Of a DNA stretch of 53,050 nt, positions 25,543 to 35,028 are shown in pieces. The notes under the pieces were generated by a model. That model saw nothing but the letters and a program-made list of their open reading frames with translations, was not told the DNA's origin and did not search any database. Positions within the stretch are counted from its first letter, which is position 1. Every line of letters starts with the position of its first letter. This DNA is from Actinomycetota bacterium (GTDB taxonomy: Bacteria > Actinomycetota > Thermoleophilia > Miltoncostaeales > Miltoncostaeaceae). The position numbers and the translations under genes were made by a program. The stretch lies in assembly GCA_963169235.1 (NCBI GenBank), contig CAUJCX010000030.1:1-53050 (forward strand), given 5' to 3'.

Positions 25543-26254
25543 GCGTGAGGGGATGGGCGGGGGCCGTCGCTCCCGCCTCGCCCCGGGCGGCCCCGTCGAG
25601 AAGGCGGGCGAACGACGCCACGTCGCGACGTCCCCGGCCGACGTCCAGCATGGTGCCCACCAGCACCCGCACCATGTGCCGCAGGAACGCGTTGGCCTCC
25701 ACCACGTAGACCAGCTCGTCGCCGCGGGGCTCCCATCGCGACCGGTACACCGTGCGGTCGAAGAAGACGTGCTGGGTCTGGGTGGGCGTGAACGCGGTGA
25801 AGTCGTGCTGCCCCTCCACCAGCGCGGCCGCGCGCGCCATGGCGTCCCGGTCGAGCGGCTGCGGGTGGTCGAGCACCCGCCCGCGGCGCACGGGCGAGCG
25901 GGGACCGTTGAGGACGCGGTACTCGTACGCGCGCGACGTCGCGTCGCGGCGGGCATCGAACCCGTCGTCGGCGCGCGCGACGCCACGCACGCTGAGGTCG
26001 TCGGGGAGCACGGCGGGCAGCGCCCGGATGAGGCGCCGGGGATCGGCCGTCGCGTCGGTGTGGACGCTCACCACCTGGCCGGTGGCGCTGACGCCCGCAT
26101 CGGTGCGGCCCGCCACCCGCAGCTCCACCGGCGCCCGCAGCACCGTCTGCAGGGCCTCGGTGAGCACCTGCTGGCACGTGCGCTGGCCCGGCTGCGTCGC
26201 CCAGCCGGCGAAGCCGGCGCCGTCGTACTCCACCACCAGGCGCAGCGTCGTCAC
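25472..26254 (-). CDS. truA: tRNA pseudouridine synthase A
   Basis: 260 aa. Makes pseudouridine at positions 38-40 of tRNA anticodon arms. Motifs: LRLVVEYDGAGFAGWATQPG, VAGRTDAGVSATGQV with the catalytic Asp, TSRAYEYRV, and the C-terminal NAFLRHMVRVLVGTMLDVGRG (quoted in part: FLRHMVRVLVGTMLDVG). A Pro/Ala-rich tail of about 20 residues ends the protein, encoded antisense to the hydrolase tail. It is last in the ribosomal superoperon, behind a strong hairpin after rplQ. Confidence 0.93.
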   Translation of the reverse strand: MTTLRLVVEYDGAGFAGWATQPGQRTCQQVLTEALQTVLRAPVELRVAGRTDAGVSATGQVVSVHTDATADPRRLIRALPAVLPDDLSVRGVARADDGFDARRDATSRAYEYRVLNGPRSPVRRGRVLDHPQPLDRDAMARAAALVEGQHDFTAFTPTQTQHVFFDRTVYRSRWEPRGDELVYVVEANAFLRHMVRVLVGTMLDVGRGRRDVASFARLLDGAARGEAGATAPAHPLTLTSVRYPGDPPPGPAAAPAPGWG

Positions 26255-26275
26255 CGGGACGCCCCCGCAACGACG

Positions 26276-26299
26276 TCGGGCCCGCCGAAGCGGGCCCGA
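26276..26299 (-). terminator. UUCG hairpin between rplQ and truA
   Basis: On the minus strand the RNA is a perfect 10-bp stem UCGGGCCCGC/GCGGGCCCGA closed by C(UUCG)G, an exceptionally stable tetraloop. No U tract. It may end most superoperon transcripts or act as a stability element, leaving truA at low expression. Confidence 0.6.
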
Positions 26300-26327
26300 G
26301 ATACCACGACGAGCGGTGCCGGCATGG

Positions 26328-26699
26328 CTACGACGCCGCGGGCACCTCGACCGTCAGCTCCAGCAGCACCATCTCGGCCGCGTCGCCGGGCCGGGGGCCG
26401 AGCTTCAGCGTGCGGGTGTAGCCGCCCTGCACGTCCTTGAACGCCGGCGCGATGTCGTTGAACAGCCGGTACGTGATGTCCTTGTTGCGCAGGAGCGTCA
26501 CGGCCTGACGGCGGTGGTGCAGCGTGCCGCCCTTGCCCAGGGTGATCGCACGCTCGGCCACGCTGCGGGCCAGCTTGGCCTTGGGCGCGGTGGTCTGGAT
26601 GCGGCCGTGCTGAAGCAACGCCGTGGCGAGGTTCGCCCCCAGCGACTGCCGGTGCGCGCTCGAGCGATTCAGTTTTGGGCCCTTACGCTGGTGACGCAC
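26328..26699 (-). CDS. rplQ: 50S ribosomal protein L17
   Basis: 123 aa, normal size. VRHQRKGPKLNRSSAHRQSL is the canonical L17 start, and the RNA-binding region RIQTTAPKAKLARSVAERAI and the end MVLLELTVEV follow. GTG 26699 has GAGGAG 9 nt upstream. L17 binds 23S rRNA near the peptide exit tunnel. It follows rpoA, the usual alpha-operon order. Confidence 0.97.
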   Translation of the reverse strand: MRHQRKGPKLNRSSAHRQSLGANLATALLQHGRIQTTAPKAKLARSVAERAITLGKGGTLHHRRQAVTLLRNKDITYRLFNDIAPAFKDVQGGYTRTLKLGPRPGDAAEMVLLELTVEVPAAS

Positions 26700-26725
26700 G
26701 GGGACGATCTCCTCGGTTTCGGTGG

Positions 26726-27661
26726 TTACTCCAGGCGGAGGTTCAGGCCGTGGGTGGCCAGGTTCTCCTTGACCTCTTCGATGCTCTTCTTGCCGAAGTT
26801 CGGGATGGCCGACAGCTCGGCCTCGGTCTTCGAGATGAGGTCGCCGATGGTCTCGACGCCCACCCGCTTGAGGCAGTTGTACGACCGCACGCCCAGCTCG
26901 AGCTCCTCGATCATGATGTCGTGGAGGTTGCCTCCCGGACGCTCCTGCTCCGGCTCGGGCTGGCCCAGAAGCTTGGCGGCCTCCGGGTCGGCGAAGATGG
27001 CCAGGCGGGCGATGAGCGCCTCGGCGGCCTTGCCCACGGCGGTGCGCGGGTCGATGCTGCCGTTGGTCTGCACCTCGAGCATCAGGTGGTCGAAGTCGAC
27101 GTCGGAGCCGACGCGGCTGTGGCTGACCTCGTACCGCACCCGCGTGACCGGCGAGAAGTTGGAGTCCACCGGGATCACGCCGATCACCGTGTTGGGGCCC
27201 TTGTTGCCCTCGGCGACGACGTAGCCCTGCCCGCGGGCGATGGTGAGCACCATGTCCAGCGACGCACCGTCGGTGAGGTTGGCGATCTCGAGCTCGGGGT
27301 TGAGGATCTCGAGGTCGGCCGGGCACGAGATGTCGCCGGCCGTGACGGTGCCGGGGCCCGTCCTCGACAGCTCGACCTCGATCTCGTCGGCCTCACCCTC
27401 CAGGCGGCAGATGAGGCCGCGCAGGTTGATGATGATGTCGGTGACGTCCTCGCGCACGCCGGGCACGCTGGTGAACTCGTGCTGCACGCCCTCGATGCGC
27501 ACCGACGTGACGGCGGTGCCCTCCAGCGAGGACAAGAGCACCCGGCGCAGGCTGTTGCCGTACGTGTGGCCGAAACCGCGGTCGAGCGGCTCGACCGCGA
27601 AGCGTCCGAGCGTGTCCGACACGGGCTCGTAGGTCATGCGGGGCGACGAAACGTCGTTCAC
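26726..27661 (-). CDS. rpoA: DNA-directed RNA polymerase subunit alpha
   Basis: 311 aa. The N-terminal dimer domain holds FAVEPLDRGFGHTYGNSLRR and RVLLSSLEGTAVTSVRIEGV, and the C-terminal domain (from about residue 240) holds EELELGVRSYNCLKRVGVET with the helix-hairpin-helix SAIPNFGKKSIEEVKE that contacts UP elements and activators. GTG 27661 is chosen; ATG 27637 is an alternative. The 126-nt gap to rpsD is the longest non-coding stretch inside this part of the operon. Confidence 0.97.
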   Translation of the reverse strand: MNDVSSPRMTYEPVSDTLGRFAVEPLDRGFGHTYGNSLRRVLLSSLEGTAVTSVRIEGVQHEFTSVPGVREDVTDIIINLRGLICRLEGEADEIEVELSRTGPGTVTAGDISCPADLEILNPELEIANLTDGASLDMVLTIARGQGYVVAEGNKGPNTVIGVIPVDSNFSPVTRVRYEVSHSRVGSDVDFDHLMLEVQTNGSIDPRTAVGKAAEALIARLAIFADPEAAKLLGQPEPEQERPGGNLHDIMIEELELGVRSYNCLKRVGVETIGDLISKTEAELSAIPNFGKKSIEEVKENLATHGLNLRLE

Positions 27662-27787
27662 GTATTCCCGTCCTTCCGTCCGGCTCGTGGGCCGGCCATC
27701 CGACGCGTTGCACCCCGGGCGTCGCATCGGCGGCGCCGGCGCGCGTCTACGCCGGAACCGCCATCGCTCACCGCCAGGGGCCTTTCG

Positions 27788-28390
27788 TTACTTGGAGTAG
27801 AGCTCCACGATCAGCTGCTCACGCACCTCGGTGTCGATCTCGTCGCGCTCGGGAGCGCGCAGGATCTTGCCGGTGAGCCCGTCGTGGTCGGCCTGCAGCC
27901 AGGCGGCGACCGACGCGATGCTCTCGGTGGCGGCGCGCATCACGGCCTCGGCCGTCGAGCCCTGCTTGAGGCTGATGACGTCGCCCTCGCGCACCTGGTA
28001 GCTGGGGATGTTGACCTTCTGGCCGTTCACCCGGAAGTGCCCGTGCGTGACGAACTGGCGGGCCTGACGCCGCGTCACCGCGAAGCCCAGGCGGTACACC
28101 ACGTTGTCGAGGCGAAGCTCCAGCAGCCGCAGAAGGTTCTCACCGGTGATGCCCTGCTGGCGGTGGGCCTTCTGGTAGTAGCGGCGGAACTGCTTCTCGA
28201 GCACGCCGTAGTAGCGGCGGGCCTTCTGCTTCTCGCGCAGCTGCAGCAGGTACTCGCTCTGACGGATGCGGCCGCGGCCGTGCTCGCCGGGCGGGTACGG
28301 ACGCCGGTCGAGGTACTTCTGGCACTTGTCGGTAAGTGCCACGCCCTCGCGGCGAGAAAGCTTGACCTGCGGTCCCGTGTAGCGCGCCAT
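27788..28390 (-). CDS. rpsD: 30S ribosomal protein S4
   Basis: 200 aa, primary 16S rRNA binder. [19 protein letters not shown], the S4 RNA-binding domain [20 protein letters not shown] and [20 protein letters not shown] are canonical. The N-terminal zinc knuckle is lost (KLSRREG instead of KLCRREG; a single Cys in DKCQKYL), so this is the zinc-independent form. In many bacteria S4 represses the alpha operon; no such pseudoknot could be identified here. Confidence 0.97.
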   Translation of the reverse strand: MARYTGPQVKLSRREGVALTDKCQKYLDRRPYPPGEHGRGRIRQSEYLLQLREKQKARRYYGVLEKQFRRYYQKAHRQQGITGENLLRLLELRLDNVVYRLGFAVTRRQARQFVTHGHFRVNGQKVNIPSYQVREGDVISLKQGSTAEAVMRAATESIASVAAWLQADHDGLTGKILRAPERDEIDTEVREQLIVELYSK

Positions 28391-28441
28391 ACCCCTACCG
28401 TCCCGATCCGATGATCACTGTCGTGGTGCCGTGGTCGTGCG

Positions 28442-28840
28442 TCACACGCGACGCCGCTTGCGGGGCCGGCAGCCGTTGTGCGGCACGGGGCTGACGTCGG
28501 TCACCGACGTCACCTCGAGGCCCGCGGCCTGCAGCGAGCGGATAGCCGTCTCGCGCCCGGTGCCGGGGCCCTTCACGTACACGTCGATCTTCTGGAGCCC
28601 GTGCTCCATGCCCTTCTTGGCAGCCGCGTCGGCCGTCACCTGCGCGGCGAACGGCGTGCTCTTGCGGGAGCCCTTGAACCCCGCCGAGCCGGCCGTCTCC
28701 CACGCGATCACGTTGCCCTGCTTGTCGGTCAGCGTGACGATGGTGTTGTTGAACGACGTCTTGATGTGGGCCTGGCCCACGGCGATGTTCTTGCGGGCCC
28801 TGCGGCGCGTGCGGCCGCGGGTGACCTTGGGGCGTGACAT
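28442..28840 (-). CDS. rpsK: 30S ribosomal protein S11
   Basis: 132 aa. Basic start [18 protein letters not shown], then the conserved [47 protein letters not shown] and the typical end [19 protein letters not shown]11 forms part of the 30S platform with S6, S18 and S7. Alpha operon, between rpsM and rpsD. Confidence 0.97.
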   Translation of the reverse strand: MSRPKVTRGRTRRRARKNIAVGQAHIKTSFNNTIVTLTDKQGNVIAWETAGSAGFKGSRKSTPFAAQVTADAAAKKGMEHGLQKIDVYVKGPGTGRETAIRSLQAAGLEVTSVTDVSPVPHNGCRPRKRRRV

Positions 28841-28849
28841 AGAGTGCGA

Positions 28850-29224
28850 TTAACCCTTCTTGCGCTGCTTGCCGACGGTCTTCTTGGGACCCTTGCGCGC
28901 CCGCGCATTGGTCTTGGTGCGCTGACCGCGCACCGGCAGGCCGCGCCGGTGGCGCAGACCGCGGTAGCAGCCGATCTCCATGAGACGCTTGATGTCGTTG
29001 GCCCGCTCACGACGCAGGTCGCCCTCGACGATGAGGTGCTTCTCGATGACGTCGCGCAGCCGCGCGACCTCTTCCTCGGTGAGGTCCCGTACGTACGTGT
29101 CCGGGTTGATCTGCGTCTGGGCGAGCACCTTGTTGGCCGTGGGGCGACCGATGCCGTAGATGTACGTGAGGCCGATCTCCACCCGCTTCTCGCGGGGGAC
29201 GTTGACTCCGGCGATGCGCGCCAT
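28850..29224 (-). CDS. rpsM: 30S ribosomal protein S13
   Basis: 124 aa. [36 protein letters not shown] (helix-hairpin-helix), the basic [20 protein letters not shown] and a lysine-rich tail are canonical. S13 sits in the 30S head and contacts the P-site tRNA and 50S. Its ATG overlaps the rpmJ stop by one base. Confidence 0.97.
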   Translation of the reverse strand: MARIAGVNVPREKRVEIGLTYIYGIGRPTANKVLAQTQINPDTYVRDLTEEEVARLRDVIEKHLIVEGDLRRERANDIKRLMEIGCYRGLRHRRGLPVRGQRTKTNARARKGPKKTVGKQRKKG

Positions 29225-29337
29225 CAGCCCTGCACCTGCTTGTGCCGGACGTTCTGGCAGATGACCATCACCTTGCCGTGCCGGCGGATGACGCGGCACT
29301 TCTCACAGATGGGCTTCACGGACGGACGAACCTTCAC
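29224..29337 (-). CDS. rpmJ: 50S ribosomal protein L36 (zinc form)
   Basis: 37 aa, [20 protein letters not shown] followed by [17 protein letters not shown]. The CxxC ... C ... H zinc ligands are all present, so this is the zinc-dependent L36. GTG 29337 has GGGGAG upstream. Normally infA sits directly before this gene, but here map does. Confidence 0.95.
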   Translation of the reverse strand: MKVRPSVKPICEKCRVIRRHGKVMVICQNVRHKQVQG

Positions 29338-29422
29338 TGGTCTCCCCTGGCAGTGCTCCAACCGGCCTGGGCCGGGGTGCGGACATGGCCGCGCACGGGC
29401 GGGCGCCCGCAAACGGCCCGGT

Positions 29423-29449
29423 ATCTTACCACGCTCACGCCGATTTCAA
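29423..29449 (-). promoter_or_regulatory. Internal promoter before rpmJ
   Basis: Minus strand TTGAAA (29449-29444), 15-nt spacer, TAAGAT (29428-29423), overlapping the 3' end of map. It could drive rpmJ-rpsM-rpsK-rpsD-rpoA-rplQ separately. The spacer is shorter than ideal. Confidence 0.45.
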
Positions 29450-30262
29450 GGCCGACGCCGTGAGGACCCTCGGACCGGCCGCCGTGACGGCCACCGTGTG
29501 CTCCCAATGGGCCGACAGGCTGCCGTCCCTCGTGGTGATGGTCCAGCCGTCGGGTCCCAGCTGCACATCGGGCCCACCGGCGTTCACCATGGGCTCGATG
29601 GCGATCACCAGCCCCTCGAACAACTCGGCGCCCGTTCCCGCGACGCCGTAGTTGGGCACCTGCGGGGGCTCGTGCATGCTGCGCCCCACGCCGTGCCCCA
29701 CCAGGCTCTCGATCACCGAGAAGCCGGCCGCCTCCACCTCGGCCTGCACGGCCGCGCCGATGTCACCGATGTGGTTGCCGACGGTGCACGCCGCGATGCC
29801 GCAGTCGAGCGACGCCCGGGTCACCTCGATGAGCCGGCGCACGTCGTCGCCCACGTCGCCCACCGCGTACGACCGCGCGCTGTCGGACACCCAGCCGTCG
29901 AGCACCACGCCGCAGTCGAGCGACAACAGGTCGCCGTCGCGCAGGGTGACGTCACCGGGGATGGCGTGCACGACCTCGTCGTTCATCGACGGGCAGATGC
30001 TGGCGGGGAAGCCCTGGTAGCCCTTGAACGCCGGCACGCCGCCGCCCTCGCGGATGAGCTCCTCGGCGATCTCGTCCAGGCGCCCGGTGGTGACGCCCGG
30101 GGTGATCTCCCCGGCCAGCACGTCGTGCACATGCGCGAGCAGCGCACCGGACGCCGCCAGCGCGTCGACCTCGTCGCGGCTGCGTGCGACGCCCTGGGGG
30201 GGCGACGTGGCCGGGCGCCCCAGCGCCCTAGACGCCCTGGACCGCCGTCGTGATTTCGCCAT
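29435..30262 (-). CDS. map: Methionine aminopeptidase type I
   Basis: 275 aa. Removes the initiator Met from new proteins. The five metal ligands are visible: Asp in LLSLDCGV, Asp in [10 protein letters not shown], His in [11 protein letters not shown], Glu in VIAIEPMV and Glu in [10 protein letters not shown] basic 20-residue N-terminal extension ([16 protein letters not shown]) precedes the catalytic core. The start overlaps the end of adk by 35 nt, so translation is coupled. Confidence 0.95.
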   Translation of the reverse strand: MAKSRRRSRASRALGRPATSPPQGVARSRDEVDALAASGALLAHVHDVLAGEITPGVTTGRLDEIAEELIREGGGVPAFKGYQGFPASICPSMNDEVVHAIPGDVTLRDGDLLSLDCGVVLDGWVSDSARSYAVGDVGDDVRRLIEVTRASLDCGIAACTVGNHIGDIGAAVQAEVEAAGFSVIESLVGHGVGRSMHEPPQVPNYGVAGTGAELFEGLVIAIEPMVNAGGPDVQLGPDGWTITTRDGSLSAHWEHTVAVTAAGPRVLTASALKSA

Positions 30263-30881
30263 ACACCTCGTCCTGCGACTTTCCGCCGTCGATGCGACGC
30301 AAGAGGCCCGCCTTCTCGTAGTAGGCCACGAGCGGCTCGGTCTGCGACGCGAACACCGACAACCGGTTCTCGACCGCCTCGGGCTTGTCGTCGTCGCGCT
30401 GGTACAGGTCGCACGTCCCGCCGTCCTTCGGGCAGGCGTCGCTGTCCTGGTACGGCGCGAACACCTCGTGGAACGAACGCCCGCACTTGCGGCAGATCCA
30501 GCGTCCCGCCAGGCGCCTCACCAGTTCCTCACGGGGCACCTCGAGCGACAGCACCGCGTCGAGCGGGGCGCCCAGGTCGACCAGCATCTGGTCGAGCGCG
30601 CCCGCCTGCGGCAGCGTGCGGGGGAAGCCGTCCAGCAGGAAGTTGTTCACCGCGTCGCCCGTCAGGCGGTCGCGGATGATGCCCACCACGACCTCGTCGG
30701 GCACCAGCTCGCCCGAGTCCATCGCCTTCTTGGCCTCGAGGCCCATCTGGGTGCCCGCCGCGACGGCCTCGCGCAGCAGGTCGCCCGTGGCGAGGTGGGT
30801 CAGGTTGAGGTCGTTCTTGAGTCGCTCGGCCTGCGTGCCCTTACCGGCACCGGGAGGTCCGAGGAAGATGAGGCGGGCTAT
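30228..30881 (-). CDS. adk: Adenylate kinase, apparent AUA start
   Basis: 217 aa. P-loop LIFLGPPGAGKGTQAERL, AMP-binding ATGDLLREAV, FLLDGFPRTLPQA and the zinc-type LID with four Cys (ICRKCGRSFHE ... ACPKDGGTCDLYQRDDD) are complete. The frame has no ATG, GTG or TTG near the beginning: the only well-placed codon is ATA at 30881-30879, overlapping the secY stop as ATAG, with GAAGGA 8 nt upstream. The protein would then begin M(I)ARLIFLGPPGAG, the normal family length. ATT 30890 is the other non-standard option, but its SD spacing is wrong. Confidence 0.93.
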   Translation of the reverse strand: MARLIFLGPPGAGKGTQAERLKNDLNLTHLATGDLLREAVAAGTQMGLEAKKAMDSGELVPDEVVVGIIRDRLTGDAVNNFLLDGFPRTLPQAGALDQMLVDLGAPLDAVLSLEVPREELVRRLAGRWICRKCGRSFHEVFAPYQDSDACPKDGGTCDLYQRDDDKPEAVENRLSVFASQTEPLVAYYEKAGLLRRIDGGKSQDEVYGEITTAVQGV

Positions 30882-32140
30882 CGGAGGAATCCTTCGTACG
30901 AACGCATCATGAGCTGGGCCTCCATCTGGCGGATGGTGTCGAGGGCGACGCCCACCACGATCAGGAGGGACGTGCCACCGAGGACGCCGAAGAAGACGTT
31001 GGCCTCGGGCATGAACTTGAACGCGATGCTGGGCAGCGCGGCGACCAGGGCCAGGTAGACGGCGCCCGGCAGGGTCAGGCGGGTGACCACGCGGTCGAGG
31101 TACATCGCCGTGGGACGACCCGGGCGCACGCCGGGGATGAACCCGCCGTACTTCTTCAGGTTGTCGGCCTGCTCCACCGGGTTGAAGATGATGGCCGTGT
31201 AGAAGTACGTGAACAGCATGATCAGCGCGGCCTCGGTGAGGATGTAGTACCACGTCCCCGGCGCCAGGGCGTTGGCCACGCTGGTCATGAAGTTGTTGCG
31301 GCCGGCGAACTCGGCGATGGTCGGCGGCAGGATGACGATGGACGCCGCGAAGATGACGGGGATCACGCCCGCCATGTTGACGCGGATGGGCATGTACGTC
31401 TGCCCGCCCGAGGTCATGCGCCGGCCCACGATGCGCTTGGCGTACTGGATCGGGATGCGCCGCTGGCCCTCGTTGATGAACGTGACGGCCACCACCACGC
31501 CCATCGCCAGGCCGCCGACGATCACCTTGTTCAGCGGGGTGAGCTCCCACCAGCCCTGCACGGCCTGCGGCACCATGGCCACGATGCCGGCGAAGATCAT
31601 GAGGCTGATGCCGTTGCCGACGCCGCGTTGGGTGATGAGCTCACCGAGCCACATCACCAGCGTGGTGCCCGCGGTCAGCGAGATCACGATGAGGTAGAAG
31701 TTGCCCCACGTGAAGTCGGGAAGCGCCCCCTGCGAGCGGAAGTACAGCACGTACGCCGTCGACTGCAGGGCGGCGAGCGCCACCGTGAAGTACCGGGTGT
31801 ACTGCGTGATCTTCTGCTGGCCGGCCTCGCCCTCTTTCTGGAGCTCCTCCAGCTTCGGGATCACCACCGTCATCAGCTGCAGGATGATGCTGGCGGTGAT
31901 GTACGGCATGATGCCGAGCGCGAAGATCGCGAAGCGCGTCAGCGCGCCACCGGCGAACAGGTTGAGGAAGTCCAGAAGGCGGCTGCCCCGGTCCTGCATG
32001 GCCTGCTCGAGGGCCTCCCGGTTGACGCCGGGCACGGGGATGAACGAGCCGAGGCGGTACACGGCCAGCATGGCGGCCGTGAACAGCAGCTTCTTGCGCA
32101 GCTCGGGCGAGCCGAGTGCGGCGAGCATCGACTTCAGCAC
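30878..32140 (-). CDS. secY: Protein translocase subunit SecY
   Basis: 420 aa with ten transmembrane helices forming the Sec channel. Conserved pieces: YRLGSFIPVPGVN in helix 1, the plug region NLFAGGALTRFAIFALGIMPYITASI (quoted in part: RFAIFALGIMPYITASI), GVGNGISLMIFAGI and the cytoplasmic GGFIPGVRPGRPTAMYLDRV, ending MEAQLMMRSYEGFLR. Essential for export of the several secreted proteins in this window. GTG 32140. Confidence 0.97.
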   Translation of the reverse strand: MLKSMLAALGSPELRKKLLFTAAMLAVYRLGSFIPVPGVNREALEQAMQDRGSRLLDFLNLFAGGALTRFAIFALGIMPYITASIILQLMTVVIPKLEELQKEGEAGQQKITQYTRYFTVALAALQSTAYVLYFRSQGALPDFTWGNFYLIVISLTAGTTLVMWLGELITQRGVGNGISLMIFAGIVAMVPQAVQGWWELTPLNKVIVGGLAMGVVVAVTFINEGQRRIPIQYAKRIVGRRMTSGGQTYMPIRVNMAGVIPVIFAASIVILPPTIAEFAGRNNFMTSVANALAPGTWYYILTEAALIMLFTYFYTAIIFNPVEQADNLKKYGGFIPGVRPGRPTAMYLDRVVTRLTLPGAVYLALVAALPSIAFKFMPEANVFFGVLGGTSLLIVVGVALDTIRQMEAQLMMRSYEGFLR

Positions 32141-32180
32141 CGGTTAGTTCCCCCCGATGGATGCGATGACCGGCACGCGG

Positions 32181-32726
32181 CTACTCGGCCGCCTCGGGCG
32201 TGCTGGGCTCGTGGCCGATGACCTCGGCGGTGCCGCCGGCGGCCTCGATCTTGGCCTTCGCGCCGGCGCTGAACCCGTTGGCCCGCACCGTCAGGGCGCG
32301 GTCCAGCTCGCCCTCGGCGAGGATCTTCACGGGGTACGCGCGGTGCGCGTTGTTCTTCACGATGCCGCGCGCCTCGAGGTCGGCGATCTCCACCACGGAG
32401 CCCGCCTCGAACACGTTGAGCTGCCCGACGTTGACCGGCACCGTGTGGGTGCGGAACGGCCCCATCGGCATGGACATCTTGCGGTTGGCGCCGCGCAGCT
32501 TGCCCATCTGCATGTAGACGGGGATCTGACCGCCGGCATAGCCCTCGCGGACGCCACCGCCGGAGCGGGCGCCGAGGCCCTTCTGCCCGCGGCCGCACGT
32601 CTTGCCGCGCCCGGAGCCGATGCCCCGGCCGACGCGCGTGCGCGACCGCTTGGAGCCCGGCGGGGGGCCCAGCTTGTCGAGGCGGATGTCCTCGGGGTTG
32701 ACGGGGGTCTCATCGTCAGGCGCCAC
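32181..32726 (-). CDS. rplO: 50S ribosomal protein L15
   Basis: 181 aa. GSKRSRTRVGRGIGSGRGKT, CGRGQKGLGARSGGGVREGY and GGQIPVYMQMGKLRG are the L15 signature, followed by the compact C-terminal domain with VKILAEGELDRALTVRANGF. The N terminus carries a longer acidic start ([17 protein letters not shown]) than E. coli. GTG 32726 has GAGGAGGT upstream and lies inside the end of rpmD. Confidence 0.96.
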   Translation of the reverse strand: MAPDDETPVNPEDIRLDKLGPPPGSKRSRTRVGRGIGSGRGKTCGRGQKGLGARSGGGVREGYAGGQIPVYMQMGKLRGANRKMSMPMGPFRTHTVPVNVGQLNVFEAGSVVEIADLEARGIVKNNAHRAYPVKILAEGELDRALTVRANGFSAGAKAKIEAAGGTAEVIGHEPSTPEAAE

Positions 32727-32910
32727 TGCCGACCTCCTCTTCGACGCGCACGAGCGAGGCGACCAGGCGCAGCATGCCCCGCAGCTGCGGCGTGTCCTTG
32801 TGCTCGGCCGTGCGACCGATCTTGCCCAGCCCCAGAGCACGCAACGTGCCCCGGTGCCGCTTCTGGGTACCGATCTCGGACCGGATCTGGGTGACGCGGA
32901 CGGTGGTCAC
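32716..32910 (-). CDS. rpmD: 50S ribosomal protein L30
   Basis: 64 aa: [40 protein letters not shown] and [17 protein letters not shown] are canonical. GTG 32910 overlaps the rpsE stop as GTGA, and its 3' end overlaps rplO by 11 nt. Confidence 0.95.
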   Translation of the reverse strand: MTTVRVTQIRSEIGTQKRHRGTLRALGLGKIGRTAEHKDTPQLRGMLRLVASLVRVEEEVGSGA

Positions 32911-33503
32911 GACGTGGCCTCCTGCGCCGCGGGCTCACCGGACTCGGCGCCCGCCTCGGCCTCGGGGGACGGACGGTCGACGCCGCTGTGAAGCATCGCG
33001 CCCACTTCCTTGCCCCTCAGCGCCGCGACCTCCTCGGGGGTGCGCAGGCCCTTGAGGCCCGCGACCGTGGCGGCCAGCAGGTTGGTGGGGTTCGACGTGC
33101 CCAGCGACTTGCTGAGGATGTCGCGGATGCCGGCCAGCTCGAGCACCGCGCGCACGGCTCCACCGGCGATGACGCCGGTACCTTCGGCGGCCGGCTTCAG
33201 CAGCACCCGGCCCGCGCCGTGACGGCCCAGGATCTCGTGCGTGATGGTGGTGTTGTACTTCGGCACCTTGAACAGGTTCTTCTTGGCGTCGTCGACGGCC
33301 TTCTGGATGGCGACGGGAACCTCGTTCGCCTTGCCGTGGCCGACGCCGACGGTGTCGACCTCGTTACCCACGACCACGAGCGCCGAGAACGAGAAGCGCC
33401 GTCCACCCTTGACCACCTTGGCCACACGGTTGACCTGCACCACCCGCTCGTTGAGCTCGAGCCCGTCCGAGTTGATCTTCTGCCTGCGCCGCGTCTCGGC
33501 CAC
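32907..33503 (-). CDS. rpsE: 30S ribosomal protein S5
   Basis: 198 aa. [40 protein letters not shown] and [19 protein letters not shown] are canonical; the last includes residues tied to decoding fidelity. An acidic/Ala-Glu tail ([20 protein letters not shown]) is an extension not found in short S5 forms. GTG 33503. Confidence 0.96.
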   Translation of the reverse strand: MAETRRRQKINSDGLELNERVVQVNRVAKVVKGGRRFSFSALVVVGNEVDTVGVGHGKANEVPVAIQKAVDDAKKNLFKVPKYNTTITHEILGRHGAGRVLLKPAAEGTGVIAGGAVRAVLELAGIRDILSKSLGTSNPTNLLAATVAGLKGLRTPEEVAALRGKEVGAMLHSGVDRPSPEAEAGAESGEPAAQEATS

Positions 33504-33515
33504 TACTCCCCCGCC

Positions 33516-33869
33516 TTAGAAGTTCAGGCCCGCATCGCGGGCCGCGTCGGCGAGCGCCTTCACGCGCCCGTGGTACTTGTAGCCACCGCGGTCGAACACG
33601 ACGGCCTCGATGCCTGCGGCCTTGGCCCGCTCGGCGATGCGCTTGCCCACCTCGGTGGCCGCCTCGCCCTTCTTCAGGCTCCGCAGGTCCGACTCGATGG
33701 AGCCGGCCGACGCCAGTGTACGGCCTTCGGCGTCGTCGATCAGCTGAGCGTAGATGCGCATGTTCGACCGCGACACGCACAGACGCGGCCGGTCGGCGCT
33801 TCCGACGATGCGGTTGCGCACGCGGCGGTGACGCCGCAGCCGTGCCTCGCGGGGAGTGAGCTTACCCAT
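33516..33869 (-). CDS. rplR: 50S ribosomal protein L18
   Basis: 117 aa, binds 5S r[42 protein letters not shown] and the end [20 protein letters not shown] are canonical. Spc-operon order. Confidence 0.96.
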   Translation of the reverse strand: MGKLTPREARLRRHRRVRNRIVGSADRPRLCVSRSNMRIYAQLIDDAEGRTLASAGSIESDLRSLKKGEAATEVGKRIAERAKAAGIEAVVFDRGGYKYHGRVKALADAARDAGLNF

Positions 33870-33875
33870 GTTCTC

Positions 33876-34409
33876 CTACGCCCTCTTTCCGACCTTGCGA
33901 CGCACGTGCTCGCCTGCGTAGCGCACGCCCTTGCCCTTGTACGGCTCCGGCGGACGCACCGCGCGGATCTTGGCGGCGGTCTCGCCGACGGCCTGCTTGT
34001 CGATACCCGACACCACGATCTGCGTGGGTGCCGGCACCTGGAACGTGATGCCGTCGGGCGGCTCCATGGTGACGGTGTGCGAGAAGCCCACCGACATCTC
34101 GAGATTCTGGCCCTTCAGCTGGGCGCGGTAACCGACGCCCTGGATCTCGAGGGCCTTGGAGAAGCCCGCCGTGACGCCCTCGACCATGTTGGCCACGAGG
34201 CTGCGCGTCAGTCCGTGCAGGGCACGATGCGGCCCACGGTCGGTGGGACGCGTCACCACCAGGGTGCCGTCCTGCTGCCCCACGCTGATGGGCTGCGGCA
34301 CCATGAGCGACAACTCGCCCTTGGGGCCCTTCACGGTGACCTTCTGGCCGCTGATGTCCACGGTGACCCCATCGGGCACGTCGACCGGCGCTCGTCCGAT
34401 TCGGCTCAT
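33876..34409 (-). CDS. rplF: 50S ribosomal protein L6
   Basis: 177 aa. [20 protein letters not shown] opens the first of two alike domains; the second holds [20 protein letters not shown] and ends [21 protein letters not shown]6 binds near the sarcin-ricin loop, where EF-Tu and EF-G work. Confidence 0.96.
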   Translation of the reverse strand: MSRIGRAPVDVPDGVTVDISGQKVTVKGPKGELSLMVPQPISVGQQDGTLVVTRPTDRGPHRALHGLTRSLVANMVEGVTAGFSKALEIQGVGYRAQLKGQNLEMSVGFSHTVTMEPPDGITFQVPAPTQIVVSGIDKQAVGETAAKIRAVRPPEPYKGKGVRYAGEHVRRKVGKRA

Positions 34410-34437
34410 TGCTCGTTGCTCCTCGCTACGTCCGCCG

Positions 34438-34824
<387 letters not shown>

Positions 34825-34830
34825 GACTAC

Positions 34831-35016
34831 CTACCAGCTTGACTTGGTCATCCCGGGGATCACCCCGGCGTGGGCTTCCTGGCGAAGACAGATGCGGCAC
34901 AACCCGAACTTGCGGAAGACGGCACGCGAGCGCCCGCACTTCATGCAGCGGGTGTACGCCTGGGTCTTGTACTTCGGGGGTCGCGCGGACTTCACGCGAA
35001 GGCTGGTCTTAGCCAC
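34831..35016 (-). CDS. rpsZ: 30S ribosomal protein S14, zinc-binding type Z
   Basis: 61 aa with both CxxC pairs ([10 protein letters not shown] and [10 protein letters not shown]), the short zinc ribbon form of S14. Ends [12 protein letters not shown]. Genomes with this form often carry a longer zinc-free paralogue elsewhere; none is in the window. Confidence 0.96.
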   Translation of the reverse strand: MAKTSLRVKSARPPKYKTQAYTRCMKCGRSRAVFRKFGLCRICLRQEAHAGVIPGMTKSSW

Positions 35017-35028
35017 GAAACTCCTCGG

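Noticed and set aside
29338-29434. Hidden infA between map and rpmJ
   Set aside because: Only 97 bases and no IF1-like sequence in any frame.
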